Shown here in pieces: positions 9,547-17,631 of a DNA stretch of 64,000 nucleotides. How positions within the stretch are numbered: position 1 is the first letter of the stretch; each line of letters begins with the position of its first letter. The position numbers and the translations under genes are program-made. Under the pieces are notes generated by a model, which saw only the letters and a list, made by a program, of their open reading frames with translations, searched no databases and had not been told where the DNA came from. Origin of the DNA: Sulfurovum sp. (GTDB lineage: Bacteria > Campylobacterota > Campylobacteria > Campylobacterales > Sulfurovaceae); assembly GCA_027081115.1 (NCBI GenBank), contig JALWLD010000112.1, positions 148,230-212,229 of the forward strand, written 5' to 3'.

Positions 9547-10329
9547 TTACTTTCTCTCATCTAATGTCTTAGATGAAGTGGTATAGTCAACTAAAACTGT
9601 TTCACTGTATTCAATCGCTTGTTCTTTCTCTCCTTGAGAGATATCTGCATCAAATGGTACTTCATATCCTACTCTTGAGAAACGTTTTGTGTCATATCTG
9701 TCGATACGTGCAGCATCTCTGTTCTCAGGTCCGATCACATCTCTGTACTCTTTACCAAAGATCTTGTCTACTTCATACCATGAAGCAAATTCATCTCCAT
9801 GCAGTGGGTAGGTCTTAAGCAGTGGATGCCCTTCCCAGTCATCTGGCATAAGAATACGCTTAAGGAATGGATGGTTGTTGACTTTAATACCGAACATATC
9901 GAACATTTCACGCTCAGCAAAGTTTGCCGACTTGTAAAGAGAAGTGATTGACTCGATCGCTTCTCCTTTTTTAATACGACAAACTACTCTGACTCTTTTT
10001 GCTTCTGTAATATTAAGCAGCTGATAAAAGAGTTCAAACTCTCCATCCTGTGCCAAATAATCTACAGCCGACTGCTCGGAGCACTGTGTATAACCACACT
10101 TCTCTTTAAGCACGCGCATCACTTCAACATTTTTTGTTGCATCAATATGTACAACCAACTGTCCGATCTCAACATAAGACTCTTTTGAGAGTTTTCCCAA
10201 CGCTTTTAGCACAGCTGCAAAATGCGATTCTGCTTCTACTTCTACTCTAGGTACACGTGGTGCCACCCAGTATCTGTCCGTATAATACGATTTGGCCTGA
10301 ACATTATCTTTGGGTACGTATTTTCTCAT
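9547..10329 (-). CDS. nuoC: NADH-quinone oxidoreductase subunit C
   Basis: 30-kDa-type subunit of the complex I Q-module, 260 residues. The core signature YKSANFAEREMFDMFGIKVNNHPFLKRILMPDDWEGHPLLKTYPL is present around residues 130-175. An N-terminal extension of about 45 residues precedes the conserved domain, and the C-terminal tail after EYRDVIGPENRD is family-variable. NuoC and NuoD are separate genes here, not fused. The ATG at 10329 overlaps the nuoB stop codon by one base, which implies translational coupling. Confidence 0.96.
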   Translation of the reverse strand: MRKYVPKDNVQAKSYYTDRYWVAPRVPRVEVEAESHFAAVLKALGKLSKESYVEIGQLVVHIDATKNVEVMRVLKEKCGYTQCSEQSAVDYLAQDGEFELFYQLLNITEAKRVRVVCRIKKGEAIESITSLYKSANFAEREMFDMFGIKVNNHPFLKRILMPDDWEGHPLLKTYPLHGDEFASWYEVDKIFGKEYRDVIGPENRDAARIDRYDTKRFSRVGYEVPFDADISQGEKEQAIEYSETVLVDYTTSSKTLDERK

Positions 10330-10847
10330 TACACTAACCTCAAATTTTGTTTTGTATTGTTATTCATATTCGCAGACTCTCTTCTAATCTTCTTCTGAAG
10401 CATCATCAATGCGTACTGAAGGGTCTCAGGTCTTGGTGCACACCCCGGAAGATAGATGTCAACAGGAATGATTCTGTCTACACCCTGTACTGTTGCATAC
10501 GTGTTGAACATACCACCTGTGTTTGCACAAGATCCCATAGAGATGACCCATTTAGGTTCTGTCATCTGGTCATACAGTCTTCTTGCGAACTCTGAGTGCT
10601 TTTTAGAGAGTGTTCCTGCAAGGATCATCACATCTGCCTGTCTCGGAGATGCTCTAAAGATCGTACCCATTCTGTCAAAGTCATAACGGGATGCTCCCGA
10701 TGCCATCATTTCAATCGCACAACATGCGAGTCCATAAGTAAGCGGCCAAAGTGAGTTTGAACGCCCCCAGTTTACGAGTTTGTCTACCGAAGTCAGTGCT
10801 ATCGGCAAGCCTGCTGATGAGGCGTAATTTACTTGATGCTGTGCCAT
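10329..10847 (-). CDS. nuoB: NADH-quinone oxidoreductase subunit B
   Basis: PSST-type subunit carrying the terminal N2 [4Fe-4S] cluster that reduces quinone, 172 residues. The expected ligands are visible: tandem cysteines in [10 protein letters not shown], the Cys of [10 protein letters not shown], and the Cys of [18 protein letters not shown]. The flanking [29 protein letters not shown] is typical. The start at 10847 overlaps the end of nuoA by 19 bp, and the stop overlaps the start of nuoC, so the four genes nuoABCD are tightly coupled. Confidence 0.97.
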   Translation of the reverse strand: MAQHQVNYASSAGLPIALTSVDKLVNWGRSNSLWPLTYGLACCAIEMMASGASRYDFDRMGTIFRASPRQADVMILAGTLSKKHSEFARRLYDQMTEPKWVISMGSCANTGGMFNTYATVQGVDRIIPVDIYLPGCAPRPETLQYALMMLQKKIRRESANMNNNTKQNLRLV

Positions 10848-11218
10848 TCAAGTGCTCCTTTTTTCCATGCATATACGAATCCGATCGTAAGTAGTAGTAT
10901 AAATAGTATCATCTCTGCAAAACCGAACCAACCGAGCAATTTAAAGTCGATCGCCCATGGGAACATAAAGATGATCTCCACATCAAACAAAATAAATAGA
11001 AGTGCTATCAGGTAGAACTGTACCGAAATTGTGTTTGGCTGTTTTGTTACTTCAGGTCCACACTCGTAGATGGTAAGTTTTAGCTTCTCTGTGTCGAGTT
11101 TAGCCATCTTTCTACTAACGAATCTTGCCAAAGCCAGTGTTGCCGGAAAGGCTATTACTGTCAATGCAAACAGTACAAATACACCGAAATACGGATGCTC
11201 TGTAATTACATGAGTCAT
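10829..11218 (-). CDS. nuoA: NADH-quinone oxidoreductase subunit A
   Basis: Small membrane subunit at the junction of the membrane and peripheral arms of complex I, 129 residues with three predicted helices (residues about 10-30, 68-88, 95-118). The diagnostic YECGPEVTK loop and [21 protein letters not shown] are present, the latter shown here as [16 protein letters not shown]. It is the first gene of the operon. The approximately 250 bp upstream should hold the nuo promoter, shared divergently with the rhodanese gene. Confidence 0.96.
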   Translation of the reverse strand: MTHVITEHPYFGVFVLFALTVIAFPATLALARFVSRKMAKLDTEKLKLTIYECGPEVTKQPNTISVQFYLIALLFILFDVEIIFMFPWAIDFKLLGWFGFAEMILFILLLTIGFVYAWKKGALEWHSIK

Positions 11219-11465
11219 ATTAATCCCTTAACTATATTAATTCTTCTCTTCACTGACGTACTATTTGCGACAACGAGAGTATTCTCAGAATATTGCTTTA
11301 TACTAACCAAAAGATGATTAAAGTTGTTTGCTAAGATAAGAACAAGCCCTCCTTACTTTTCTACAATGTAACTATGTGAAACAAAAAAATATTGATACAA
11401 TACGGGAAAAATTATAAGACTATTTTATGAACAATATAAATATGAGTAGTCAAAACGGAGAAAAG
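11219..11465. promoter_or_regulatory. Divergent promoter region between nuo operon and rhodanese gene
   Basis: About 250 bp without coding capacity, AT-rich, between the divergent nuoA (minus) and rhodanese (plus) starts. On the minus strand a TAGTATAAAG-like -10 candidate occurs near 11302-11311. On the plus strand TATAAGACT near 11413 is a -10 candidate. Campylobacterota promoters often lack a clear -35 box, and none stands out. No operator-like repeat was recognised. Confidence 0.4.
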
Positions 11466-11879
11466 ATGAAAGAGAACAAAAAAGTAACCAATATCCTTTA
11501 CTGGATCGCTATGGCAGGTATTGCCCTCTATTTTTCCTATACCAAAGGATGGATACTTGCAGATTTTGAATTCATAACACCAAAACAGGCACAGGTCCTC
11601 ATAGAAAAAGACCAAAACGTAACACTTTTGGATGTCAGAACAGTAGATGAGTTCAAAGAGGGTCACATACGAGGGGCCACACTCATTCCTCTTGGCAAAC
11701 TTGAAGCAAACCTTCTGAAGTTAAAAGATTCCAAAAACAAACAGATAGTAGTTTACTGCCGTTCTGGAAGTAGATCTGTTGCTGCATCACGTATCTTGAA
11801 AGCTCACGGGTTTACCCCTCTCAATGTAAAAACAGGGATGATCGGATTGCTGGGTACGGATTTGGAGATTGTGAAATAG
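11466..11879 (+). CDS. Membrane-anchored rhodanese-like protein
   Basis: 137 residues from the ATG at 11466, chosen because GGAG at 11457-11460 sits 5 bp before it; an in-frame ATG at 11427 has no ribosome binding site. One transmembrane helix (residues about 7-25) is followed by a single rhodanese domain: LLDVRTVDEFKEGHIRGATLIPL, and the active-site loop YCRSGSRS with the catalytic Cys. Such domains move sulfane sulfur, or act in redox and sulfur-oxidation chemistry. The membrane anchor points to work near the envelope. The substrate cannot be told from sequence. It is monocistronic between the nuo operon and the convergent ATPase gene. Confidence 0.88.
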   Translation: MKENKKVTNILYWIAMAGIALYFSYTKGWILADFEFITPKQAQVLIEKDQNVTLLDVRTVDEFKEGHIRGATLIPLGKLEANLLKLKDSKNKQIVVYCRSGSRSVAASRILKAHGFTPLNVKTGMIGLLGTDLEIVK

Positions 11880-11984
11880 ATATATTGTTCACTGTACAAA
11901 AAGCACAGTCTGAAAGGTAAGTATTGATAAAATTTCGATAAGAGACACCTTCTTTTTTTTACCAATATTTTACAATACACTATC

Positions 11985-12117
11985 ATATTTACTTTACTGT
12001 TTTGACTTTTTCAAAGATCACTTTTTTATGACCATAAGGACACAGGGGAGTACCTCCTCTTAATCCGAGTCTGTCCCCTGACGGCACTGCCCCACAACGA
12101 TGAAGAACAAAGTAAAA
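11985..12117 (-). other. Open frame directly after the AAA ATPase stop, no canonical start
   Basis: After the ATPase stop TAA (12120-12118) the same frame stays open for 43 codons to TAA near 11985. The peptide is unlike random sequence: it contains VLHRCGAVPSGDRLGLRGG, then LCPYGHKK and a basic tail. This gives a Cys-x(17)-Cys-x3-His pattern that could bind a metal. The first possible start inside is a GTG (12087-12085) without a ribosome binding site. It may be a C-terminal extension reached by readthrough, a small gene with an unusual start, or a remnant. The same stretch also has a 7-bp inverted repeat (CAGGGGA / TCCCCTG). Confidence 0.3.
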
Positions 12118-13851
12118 TTAAACTTTAAAGCCCATACTCTTTGCTCCATCAAAACTGGAGCCTAACTCTTTTTCGATCTCTTCCAAAAAGTCTTGGTTTC
12201 CAAAAACAGACTCTTCACGTACTGCTACTTTATAGGCTGTATTTTTGATGATGAGATTGATCTGACCACCGGTAAGTTCATATTTTGACAACGTTTCTAC
12301 ATCAAAATCTTCTGTATAATCCGCTTTTTCAGGCAACATAAACTGCCAAAGTCTCAAACGCTGTTTTTTACCCGGTTTTTTAAACTCTATCTTGTAGTTG
12401 AAACGTCTTGAGAAGGCTTTGTCTATGTTTCCAAGCAGGTTGGTAGTTGCAATAAGAATACCTTCGAATTTTTCTATCTGTTCGAGAAAAATATTTTGCA
12501 TCTGGTTGTGCATTTTGTCTGCTGAAGAGCCGTGGCCTTCAGAACGGGAACTCAAAAACTGGTCTGCCTCATTGAGTAGCAGGATCGGTTCTACTTTGGC
12601 CTTCGCAGAGAGGTCTTTAAAGTCATCAAATATCTTACGTACATTCTTTTCACTCTCTCCTACATACATAGAAAGGATCTTTGAACAGTCAAAAGAGAGG
12701 ATGGGTTTTTTAAGTGTTTTTGCCAAAGATACAGCAGTCATAGTCTTTCCTGTTCCGGCTGAACCATAAAAGATGATACGTGCATCAATACTTTTACGTT
12801 TGTCTTTGATACCCCACTCTCTGAGTTTTTTAAAGACATTTTTGTCAACCTGTTTGACAACATTGTTCAGAGTTTCTCTTGTTTTAGGGTGAAGTACCAC
12901 ATCATCTAGTGTAGTAGCAGGCTTAATGTATTCAAACAGCTCCTGCTCCTGTACCAGAGCATCCAATTTTAGTTTGGTTACCTTTTTCTTTTTGGAAGGA
13001 TGAATAATGCGCTGCATAACTTCTTCTTGAAGGTAAAAAGCACGGCTTACTCCACCAAACATATTGAGTATCTCTTCATAATCGATGATCTCTTCGGTAA
13101 TGAGTTTGGCACCATCTTCAAGCAAGGCACGGTTTTTGATCTTTTCATACTCATCAAATGAGATAAGTTCAATGAGGGTATTCATGTCTCTGAACTGCCC
13201 TTCTCCTCCAGAGTATTCCTCTTTAAGCAGTGCCAAAAAGATACGCTTCTCTTTCTCATCCAATGCTTTCTCTTTAAAGAACTCCTCCACCACAATAGGT
13301 TTTTCAGTCATCTTCACACGCTCTTCAATACGTGTTGTCAAAAGTGTCAACTTGTTCTTCAAACGTCCGATACTCAGAGAGTTGTCTGCAAAACCCTGTT
13401 TAAAAGTAGAGATCTTGTGCAGGAGAGAAACCATATCAAACTGATCTTGCAGATACTCCAAATGGTCAGTATAGGGTTTTACTTCGGGTAGGAAAATCTC
13501 CAATGAACCCTCTTCAAGCAGACGAAGTAGTGAGATACTCGGCGTCACTGAAGTGTTCAGGAGCTCAAGTCTTGATGCTTCATGGGCTTTGACCTGACCA
13601 AAACTCATTTGGATGAACCAGCCCAGATCAAGTAGATTTTTTACCAGATCCAGCTTTGCAATATACGCGTAGCCTTCTTCTGAAAAAAGATCACGCAGCA
13701 TGTCAAGTACAGGAACCTCTTCAAGCCCTTTGACATAGCGTTTACAGACATATCGAACAAGTTCTGCTTCCTGTTTTGTACATTTTAAATGTGTATAAAC
13801 AGCACTTTTAGCAACATCTTTGGCTTCTATAAAATCAATTAGGTATTTCAA
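12118..13851 (-). CDS. AAA-family ATPase
   Basis: 577 residues. The N-terminal 320 residues are helical and unassigned. The C-terminal AAA module has Walker A GSAGTGKT at 363-370, the pore-loop-like SMYVGESEKNVRKIF, Walker B ILLLNEADQF at about 422-431 with Asn in place of the usual first Asp, sensor-1 ATTNLLGNIDKAFSRRF with arginine fingers, and a small lid domain. The enzyme probably remodels a protein partner using ATP. The partner is unknown, and the neighbours give no hint. It ends in MGFKV, with an intriguing in-frame continuation beyond the stop. A DUF1566 gene diverges from its start. Confidence 0.85.
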   Translation of the reverse strand: MKYLIDFIEAKDVAKSAVYTHLKCTKQEAELVRYVCKRYVKGLEEVPVLDMLRDLFSEEGYAYIAKLDLVKNLLDLGWFIQMSFGQVKAHEASRLELLNTSVTPSISLLRLLEEGSLEIFLPEVKPYTDHLEYLQDQFDMVSLLHKISTFKQGFADNSLSIGRLKNKLTLLTTRIEERVKMTEKPIVVEEFFKEKALDEKEKRIFLALLKEEYSGGEGQFRDMNTLIELISFDEYEKIKNRALLEDGAKLITEEIIDYEEILNMFGGVSRAFYLQEEVMQRIIHPSKKKKVTKLKLDALVQEQELFEYIKPATTLDDVVLHPKTRETLNNVVKQVDKNVFKKLREWGIKDKRKSIDARIIFYGSAGTGKTMTAVSLAKTLKKPILSFDCSKILSMYVGESEKNVRKIFDDFKDLSAKAKVEPILLLNEADQFLSSRSEGHGSSADKMHNQMQNIFLEQIEKFEGILIATTNLLGNIDKAFSRRFNYKIEFKKPGKKQRLRLWQFMLPEKADYTEDFDVETLSKYELTGGQINLIIKNTAYKVAVREESVFGNQDFLEEIEKELGSSFDGAKSMGFKV

Positions 13852-13938
13852 TCATTTTCCTGGATATTTTCTTTGAGTATAACAAATCTTTGCTATACTT
13901 ACTATTATGAGTATTTAAATTTTACAAAGGGGTTTATT

Positions 13939-14349
13939 ATGCGTTATCTGTTACTGCTTTCTTTACTTTTTTCATTTGCTGCTGCTGAGATCACGATGAT
14001 CAAGGACACACGTACCAATCTTTTATGGGAAGATACTCCTCATGTAAGAGAAGCAAAGATCACACAGCCCAGAGCAAAGATCTACTGCTCAGAATTACGG
14101 CTTGGAGACTTTCAGGACTGGAGACTGCCAACCATTCAAGAACTTTTGACCATTGTAGATTATGAACGGACTTCTCCTGCCCTGCTCAAAGTATTCAACT
14201 ATGTGGAGGATGAGTCTTTCTACTGGACACAAACCGTTGTGGCAGACGAGTCAGATGCCTACTGGGGTGTGAACTTCAAACGTGGTGCCAGCTCCAAAGC
14301 TTCTGAATATTATGACCGTTATGTACGCTGTGTCAGGAGTATCAAATAG
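13939..14349 (+). CDS. Secreted DUF1566 (Lcl-type) domain protein
   Basis: 136 residues from ATG 13939, which follows AAAGGGG; an upstream ATG at 13873 is less likely because it would precede the signal peptide. Residues 1-18 form a signal peptide ending near FAAAE. The rest carries DUF1566 signatures: DTRTNLLWEDT, YCSELRLGDFQDWRLPTIQELLTIVDY, FYWTQT and a C-terminal YVRCVR. These domains have a C-type-lectin-like fold and are usually periplasmic or surface exposed. The gene ends 2 bp before the PTS HPr-EI gene, so it is probably cotranscribed with the sugar PTS. A ligand-binding role is only inferred. Confidence 0.8.
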   Translation: MRYLLLLSLLFSFAAAEITMIKDTRTNLLWEDTPHVREAKITQPRAKIYCSELRLGDFQDWRLPTIQELLTIVDYERTSPALLKVFNYVEDESFYWTQTVVADESDAYWGVNFKRGASSKASEYYDRYVRCVRSIK

Positions 14350-14351
14350 AT

Positions 14352-16178
14352 ATGGGGTTTTTCAGTCTCTTCTCTTCCAAACCATCTACACACACTTTGA
14401 CGGTCACATCTGCTAACGGGTTTCATTTGAGACCTGTAGCAAAATTTGTCACTGTCGCAAAAGCATATAAAGCAGAGATCACAGCTACTTTTAACGGACG
14501 TACTGTCAATGCAAAAGGGGTAAACAGCCTGCTCTCCCTCTCTTTGGAAAAAGAAGACAGCTTTTTACTAACCTGTAAAGGAAAAGATGCCAACGAAGCA
14601 AAAGAGGCATTGATAGATACATTTTTTACACTCATGGAAGATGACCCGGAAATACAACTTCTTGAAAAAGAAAAGAGCACTTATGACGGGACAAGCCTTG
14701 AAGCCGATATCATCACTTCAGGTATAGCCATTGCTCCTCCATATATCTTTAGAGAACACTATGTGGAAGAGAAAAAAATGCAACCTTTTCATGAATCTGC
14801 AGTACTCAGTCTTCAACAACTCCAATCTCTCTACGAAGCGAAAAAAAATGAGCCCAATGCAGAGATATATCTTGCACAAAGAGAGTTACTCTCTTCTCTA
14901 ACGCAGGACCTTGTCACATTGGAAAGTTTTGAAAAAAGGCTCAATGCTGTCTCTGAAGAGCTCAAAGGCACGAAGATGGAAGCCAAGATCATTGACTATA
15001 AAGATATTCTGCATCGCATTAAAACCAATATGGGGTTTAGACTGGATGTTGATTTTCCCAAAGAGCCCTTTATTTTACTCGCAAATGATCTTTTGCCCAG
15101 CCAGATAGAAACCCTGCAAAAGGTTTCAGTACAGGCAGTAGTTCTAAAAGAGACCGCTATAAATTCACATACTGCCATCTTACTTCGTGGGGCAGGTATT
15201 CCTTCTCTCATAGCAGATACATCACAGGTGGGAACCAACAATACGATCATTGTAGATGCCCACGCAGGTCTGGTAGTAATAAAACCAAGCCAGGAAGATC
15301 TGCAGAAAGCACAAAGGCGCAAGCATGAAGATCTTACACAGCAACAAGAAGCACGGGAAAAACGCTTTGAGCCTGCACTGAATACAAAGGGGAAACAGAT
15401 ACATGTTTTGGCTAACGTCACAGATGTCAACTCTGCAATAGCTGCCAAAGAAGAAGGTGCTGAGGGCATTGGACTCTTTCGTACAGAGTTTCTCTTTAAA
15501 GAGAAAAAGCCAAGTTTTTCACTACAGGTTGATGCATACAAAAAGATCTTTGATCTCTTTAGGAACACTACTGTACGTACACTGGATGTTGGAGGAGACA
15601 AAGCACTGCCTTATATTGAACTTCAAAAAGAAGAAAACCCTTTTTTGGGAGTTCGTGGTGTCAGGCTTTTTAAAAGTCATCCCCAGATTATGGAAGAGCA
15701 GTTACATGCTATGTTTGTTGCTGCACAAAATAGTGAGATCAAAATCATGTTCCCTATGGTCTCCTCTGTTGAAGAGTTTGTTGATGCCAAAGCTTTTGCA
15801 CACAAAGTTGCGAAAAAAAATCAACTTGATATTGACAATATCAAGTTTGGCATCATGATAGAGGTACCTTCTGTACTTTTTTTACTTGAAGAGTTCAATA
15901 AAGTAGTCGACTTTTATTCCATTGGTACGAACGATCTTACCCAATACCTTTTTGCCATTGAACGCACACACCCTACACTCAAAACAGATGACCTTTCTCC
16001 TGCAGTATTTCGTGCCATTGAGACCATTGTAGAAAAAGCGGACAAACCCGTCAGCATTTGTGGAGAATTAGCAGCTAAAAACAAAGCTATCCCCACACTC
16101 ATCAACCTAGGCATTGAAACCCTGAGCGTTTCAGGAAAAACGATAGCAAAAACAAAGGAACTCATCAGACATGTTTAA
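14352..16178 (+). CDS. PTS HPr-enzyme I fusion protein
   Basis: 608-residue general phosphotransferase. Residues about 12-100 are HPr with phospho-accepting His25 in NGFHLRPVAKF. The rest is enzyme I: phospho-His273 in INSHTAILLRGAGIP, the PEP-binding barrel with EGIGLFRTEFLF, RTLDVGGDKALPY, LGVRGVRLF, and FYSIGTNDLTQYLFAIERTHP. It takes phosphate from PEP and passes it to EIIA (22656-23126). Separate ptsH and ptsI genes are the common arrangement; this fusion lacks the EIIA part of the longer multiphosphoryl proteins. It follows the DUF1566 gene by 2 bp and overlaps the EIICB gene by 8 bp. PTS genes are rare in Campylobacterota. Confidence 0.94.
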   Translation: MGFFSLFSSKPSTHTLTVTSANGFHLRPVAKFVTVAKAYKAEITATFNGRTVNAKGVNSLLSLSLEKEDSFLLTCKGKDANEAKEALIDTFFTLMEDDPEIQLLEKEKSTYDGTSLEADIITSGIAIAPPYIFREHYVEEKKMQPFHESAVLSLQQLQSLYEAKKNEPNAEIYLAQRELLSSLTQDLVTLESFEKRLNAVSEELKGTKMEAKIIDYKDILHRIKTNMGFRLDVDFPKEPFILLANDLLPSQIETLQKVSVQAVVLKETAINSHTAILLRGAGIPSLIADTSQVGTNNTIIVDAHAGLVVIKPSQEDLQKAQRRKHEDLTQQQEAREKRFEPALNTKGKQIHVLANVTDVNSAIAAKEEGAEGIGLFRTEFLFKEKKPSFSLQVDAYKKIFDLFRNTTVRTLDVGGDKALPYIELQKEENPFLGVRGVRLFKSHPQIMEEQLHAMFVAAQNSEIKIMFPMVSSVEEFVDAKAFAHKVAKKNQLDIDNIKFGIMIEVPSVLFLLEEFNKVVDFYSIGTNDLTQYLFAIERTHPTLKTDDLSPAVFRAIETIVEKADKPVSICGELAAKNKAIPTLINLGIETLSVSGKTIAKTKELIRHV

Positions 16179-17559
16179 CTTACTACAACGTATCGGTAAA
16201 GCGCTCATGACCCCCATTGCAGTACTTCCTGTAGCCGCACTGCTTCTTCGTTTAGGTTTTGGAGACATTTTTGACGGACAGATAGCTCTCATTATGAAGT
16301 CTGCAGGAGATGCCGTCTTTTCAAACCTCGATATGCTCTTTGGTATCGGTATTGCTTACGGTCTGGCAAAGAACAATGACGGTGCTGCTGCACTTTCAGG
16401 TGCCATCGGCGTATTCATTGCTAAAGCCGTATATCTTTCTATTGACAAAGATGTCAACATGGGTGTCTTTGTCGGTATCATCATCGGTGTGCTTGCAGGG
16501 ACACTCTACAACCGCTTTCATGACATCAAAGTCCCTGAGTTTCTGGGCTTCTTTGGCGGTAAACGTTTTGTACCGATAATCACGGCATTGGCTGCCATTG
16601 TCGTGGGTATACTTGCAGGATATTTCTGGCACTATGCACAAGGTGCCATCGATGCTTTCTCCAATATGATCATTGGTCTAGGAGAGCTTGGTACCTTTAT
16701 CTACGGGACCTTGAACCGTCTACTCATCCCACTGGGATTACACCATATACTAAACTCTGTCTTCTGGTTCCAACTGGGTGAGTATACATACTTAAAAGAT
16801 GGGGTGGAAGTTGTAGCCAATGGTGACCTGCATAGATTCTTTGCAGGAGATCCACGTGCAGGTATCTATATGTCAGGATTTTATCTTGTAATGATGTTTG
16901 GCTTGCCTGCAATGACCTATGCGATCTATCTTAATACACCTAAAGCATATCGTAAAAAGGCCGGTGCTATTTTGGCAGGTGTTGCCTTTACCTCTTTTCT
17001 CACAGGGATTACCGAGCCTTTAGAGTTTTTATTCCTCTTTGTAGCACCACCCCTGTTTATACTGCATGCACTATTGACAGGATTGGCACTTGCCACTGCT
17101 CAACTCTTTAACATTCATGCAGGTTTTGGTTTCTCTGCAGGTTTCATTGACTACGTCATCAACTATAAACTGGCTACCAACCCACTCCTGATCCTGCCTT
17201 TAGGTGCTCTGTTTGCTCTTATTTACTTTGTATCCAGTTACTACCTCATCAAAATACTCAAACTAAACATACTGGAGACTGAACTGAAAGAAGATTCAGA
17301 CAAAGGAGAAGTTTCCAATGAAGCTTTGGCTTTCATCACGGCATTGGGAGGTGACGATAATATCGTCAATACCGATGCCTGCATCACGAGACTTAGAATG
17401 TCAGTGAAAGATAGTACAGCGTTAAAAGATGAAGCTTTTATAAAACTGGGAGCCAAAGGGATCATACGTCCAGATAAAAAGAGTATTCAAGTAGTACTGG
17501 GAGCTAAAGCTGAGGGTGTTGCTGAAGGGATCAAAGAAGCACTTAAACAAAAAAGCTAA
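16171..17559 (+). CDS. nagE: PTS N-acetylglucosamine-type EIICB permease
   Basis: 462 residues. Residues 1-365 form the EIIC membrane channel with about ten helices, the LGLHHILN motif (His191/192) and GITEPLEF near 279-286. Residues about 380-462 form EIIB with the phospho-Cys404 in NTDACITRLR. It should import and phosphorylate a hexose using phosphate from EIIA. GlcNAc specificity is inferred from family resemblance and from nagA downstream in the window; glucose cannot be excluded. There is no fused EIIA, which is supplied by the separate gene at 22656. The start overlaps the HPr-EI gene, so the two are translationally coupled. Confidence 0.9.
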   Translation: MFNLLQRIGKALMTPIAVLPVAALLLRLGFGDIFDGQIALIMKSAGDAVFSNLDMLFGIGIAYGLAKNNDGAAALSGAIGVFIAKAVYLSIDKDVNMGVFVGIIIGVLAGTLYNRFHDIKVPEFLGFFGGKRFVPIITALAAIVVGILAGYFWHYAQGAIDAFSNMIIGLGELGTFIYGTLNRLLIPLGLHHILNSVFWFQLGEYTYLKDGVEVVANGDLHRFFAGDPRAGIYMSGFYLVMMFGLPAMTYAIYLNTPKAYRKKAGAILAGVAFTSFLTGITEPLEFLFLFVAPPLFILHALLTGLALATAQLFNIHAGFGFSAGFIDYVINYKLATNPLLILPLGALFALIYFVSSYYLIKILKLNILETELKEDSDKGEVSNEALAFITALGGDDNIVNTDACITRLRMSVKDSTALKDEAFIKLGAKGIIRPDKKSIQVVLGAKAEGVAEGIKEALKQKS

Positions 17560-17578
17560 AGCATGCAACGTAAAAGTA

Positions 17579-17611
17579 AAGGGTAGGCAGGGACTGATCT
17601 TTCCTACCCTT
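17579..17611. terminator. Bidirectional intrinsic terminator
   Basis: Inverted repeat AAGGGTAGG (17579-17587) and CCTACCCTT (17603-17611) separated by 15 bases, lying between the convergent nagE and cytochrome genes. A short T-rich tract follows on the plus strand and A-richness precedes it, so it can end transcription from both sides. Confidence 0.75.
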
Positions 17612-17631
17612 ATATTACAAGAGAGTCTCTC

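Noticed and set aside
12398..13444. Plus-strand frames inside the AAA ATPase gene
   Set aside because: They overlap the conserved ATPase motifs antisense and show Ser-rich random composition.
14996..15601. Long minus-strand frame inside the HPr-EI gene
   Set aside because: Antisense shadow of a strongly conserved enzyme I sequence, Ser/Cys-rich and without a start signal.
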